NCBI RefSeq assembly: GCF_000381985.1
Contig: NZ_KB907339.1
Coordinates: 276,970 to 340,969 of the forward strand
DNA length: 64,000 bases
Source of the DNA: Novispirillum itersonii subsp. itersonii ATCC 12639
Lineage (GTDB): Bacteria > Pseudomonadota > Alphaproteobacteria > Rhodospirillales > Rhodospirillaceae
Direction: 5' to 3'
Shown here: in pieces, positions 62,704 through 64,000 of the stretch
How the letters are laid out: each line of letters starts with the position of its first letter
How positions within the stretch are numbered: position 1 is the stretch's first letter
Program-made: the position numbers and the translations under genes
Notes under the pieces: model-generated
The model's input: only the letters and a program-made list of their open reading frames with translations
Told to the model about the DNA's origin: nothing
The model's database searches: none

Positions 62704-63822
62704 ATGAGAGAGATCAAGACCATCGGTGTGATGACCAGCGGCGGCGACTGCGCGGGCCTGAACGCGGTGATCCGTGCTGTCACCACGGCGGCGGTGGAAC
62801 GCTACGGCTGGAAGGTCTATGGCATTCAGGATGGCAGCATGGGTCTGATCAGCCGTCCGCTGCGCTTTCAGGAACTGAGCCCGGCCAATCTTGGCAACAC
62901 CCTGCGGGAAGGCGGCACGTTTCTGGGGACCACCAATAAGGGGGACCCGTTCAACTTCCCGATGCCGGACGGCAGCTTCCGCGATCTTTCCGGCGAGTTT
63001 GCCGAAGGGGCGCGGATGCTGGGGCTGGATGCGCTGGTGGTGGTCGGCGGTGACGGATCAATGCGCATTCTGTCCCGGCTGTGCCAGCAGGCGGGTCTGG
63101 GCATGGTCGGGGTGCCGAAGACCATCGACAACGACGTGCATGGCACTGAATATGCGGTCGGTTTCGCCACCTCGATCAACGTGGTGACCGAGGCGCTGGA
63201 CCGCCTGCAGCCGACGGCGGCCAGCCATCACCGGGTGATGATTCTGGAAGTGATGGGCCGGGACGCCGGGCACATTGCCATCAACGCCGGGATTGCCGGC
63301 GGGGCCGATGTGGTGCTGGTGCCGGAGATCCCCTATACGCTGGATGGCGTGGCGGGCAAGATCCGCTCGGTACTGGCCCGGGGCCGGACCCATGCGCTGG
63401 TGGTGGTGGCGGAGGGCGTGAAGACTGCCGAAGGCACCAACGCCACCATTTCGCATGTCGGCGGCGAGCAGCGCTATGGCGGTATCGGCCATTATCTGAC
63501 GCAGAAAATTGCCGATCTGACCGGGGCGGAAACCCGGGTCACCATTCTGGGCCACGTCCAGCGCGGCGGCACGCCATCAACCCGCGACCGCATTCTGGCT
63601 TCGGCATTCGGCACCCATGCGGTGGATCTGGTGGCGGAGCGCCGGTTCCATCATATGGTCGGCTGGCAGAACCGTGGCGTGGTTGCGGTGCCGCTGGAAA
63701 AGGTGACGATCGGGGCCTGTTCGCTGGACCCGAATGATACACTGGTCCGCACTGCCCGCTCGCTGGGGGTGTATGTGGGCGAGGAACCGGCGGCGGATGC
63801 CGGGGATTCCTCCGGTCTGTAA
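62704..63822 (+). CDS. pfkA: Group III 6-phosphofructokinase
   Basis: Phosphorylates fructose 6-phosphate in glycolysis. 372 residues: IGVMTSGGDCAGLNAVIRAV (nucleotide loop), VVVGGDGSMRILSRLCQQAG, GVPKTIDNDVHGTEYAVGFA, and VMGRDAGHIAINAGIAGG. The phosphate-donor residues are mixed: Gly in GGDGS (ATP-type) and Lys in PKTIDND (PPi-type), as in group III enzymes. ATP is therefore the likelier donor. GGACCAGCGG lies upstream of the ATG. Confidence 0.93.
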   Translation: MREIKTIGVMTSGGDCAGLNAVIRAVTTAAVERYGWKVYGIQDGSMGLISRPLRFQELSPANLGNTLREGGTFLGTTNKGDPFNFPMPDGSFRDLSGEFAEGARMLGLDALVVVGGDGSMRILSRLCQQAGLGMVGVPKTIDNDVHGTEYAVGFATSINVVTEALDRLQPTAASHHRVMILEVMGRDAGHIAINAGIAGGADVVLVPEIPYTLDGVAGKIRSVLARGRTHALVVVAEGVKTAEGTNATISHVGGEQRYGGIGHYLTQKIADLTGAETRVTILGHVQRGGTPSTRDRILASAFGTHAVDLVAERRFHHMVGWQNRGVVAVPLEKVTIGACSLDPNDTLVRTARSLGVYVGEEPAADAGDSSGL

Positions 63823-63839
63823 GGCTGGCTGACAAACGG

Positions 63840-63873
63840 AAAAGCCCGGCGCGAAACACCGCCGGGCTTTTTT
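63840..63873. terminator. Bidirectional terminator after pfk
   Basis: AAAAGCCCGGC pairs perfectly with GCCGGGCTTTT over a ten-base loop, with a T6 run on the plus strand and A4 on the other side. Confidence 0.85.
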
Positions 63874-64000
63874 GCGTCCGGGCTGGCCCCGTGCCCGCGT
63901 GGGCACGTAAGCCAAGCGGGCGGATGCCCGCGCCCGGCGTGTGAGGGACCAAAAACAAAGGCGGAAGCCCGGCCCTGCCGGGCTGACTGGGCCATTGAGG
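63874..64000. repeat. REP-like sequence at the right window edge
   Basis: GTGCCCGCGTGGGCAC and GCCCGGCCCTGCCGGGC palindromes, plus ACTGGGCCATTGAGG (63986-64000) and GGGCGGATGCCC (63918-63929), which recur at 58941 and 59002. The unit continues outside the window. Confidence 0.6.

Overview
The window is GC-rich (clearly above 60% by eye) and looks like the chromosome of a free-living alphaproteobacterium. The evidence is gatCAB, a PyrC-like protein beside pyrB, glnB-glnA, a class I fumarase, an HU protein, a complete C-P lyase locus and an OpgC protein. The overall set fits Rhodospirillales (Novispirillum/Insolitispirillum-like), but this placement is inference from gene style. No rRNA, tRNA or CRISPR array was recognised.

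Layout. 1-6300 is core: a 5'-truncated pspF, a GNAT, a periplasmic binding protein, the operon pyrB-pyrC-like-plsY, and a thioesterase. 6364-10012 is a lower-GC accessory block holding a T5orf172 (GIY-YIG-like) protein, decayed IS5 and IS630 transposases, and a two-gene unit. That unit is a small membrane protein plus an LPO_1073/Vpar_1526-like protein, which share the motif IQSGRDTN. The block ends in a run of perfect hairpins. 10039-14437 is core again (ruvX, gatCAB, an ACT protein). 14443-19058 is a probable copper locus: DUF2946 protein, TonB-dependent receptor, MbnP and MbnH. 19152-21133 is a GlxA/FtrA-type regulator divergent from a rhodanese and a GNAT. 21139-28054 is a Type I restriction-modification operon (hsdR-hsdM-hsdS) with a trailing PD-(D/E)XK/DUF5655 gene.

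28269-35027 is an integrated element of about 6.76 kb. It is bounded by identical 27-bp direct repeats, one of which is the 3' end of glnA. It carries a tyrosine integrase, a serine recombinase, 129-bp tandem repeats, a DUF3102 gene, an antirepressor remnant, small unknown genes and an excisionase-like HTH gene. It separates glnA from what looks like its original terminator and supplies a look-alike terminator in its place.

35006-38355 holds glnA, glnB and an aminotransferase. 38321-52197 is phosphonate catabolism: a DUF1045 gene, phnGHIJKLM on the minus strand, divergent phnF with a second phnM, a CatB-like acetyltransferase, then phnCDE and a hexapeptide acyltransferase. A shared ATTTGTYTAR motif sits in front of both phnG/phnF and the phnC side, and a possible Pho box precedes phnC. 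52283-63822 is core: a membrane/coiled-coil protein, a glutamine-synthetase-like ligase, an MFS transporter, a chemoreceptor, OpgC, fumarase, HU, greB, ydcH and a group III phosphofructokinase. Palindromic REP-like sequences are scattered between genes.
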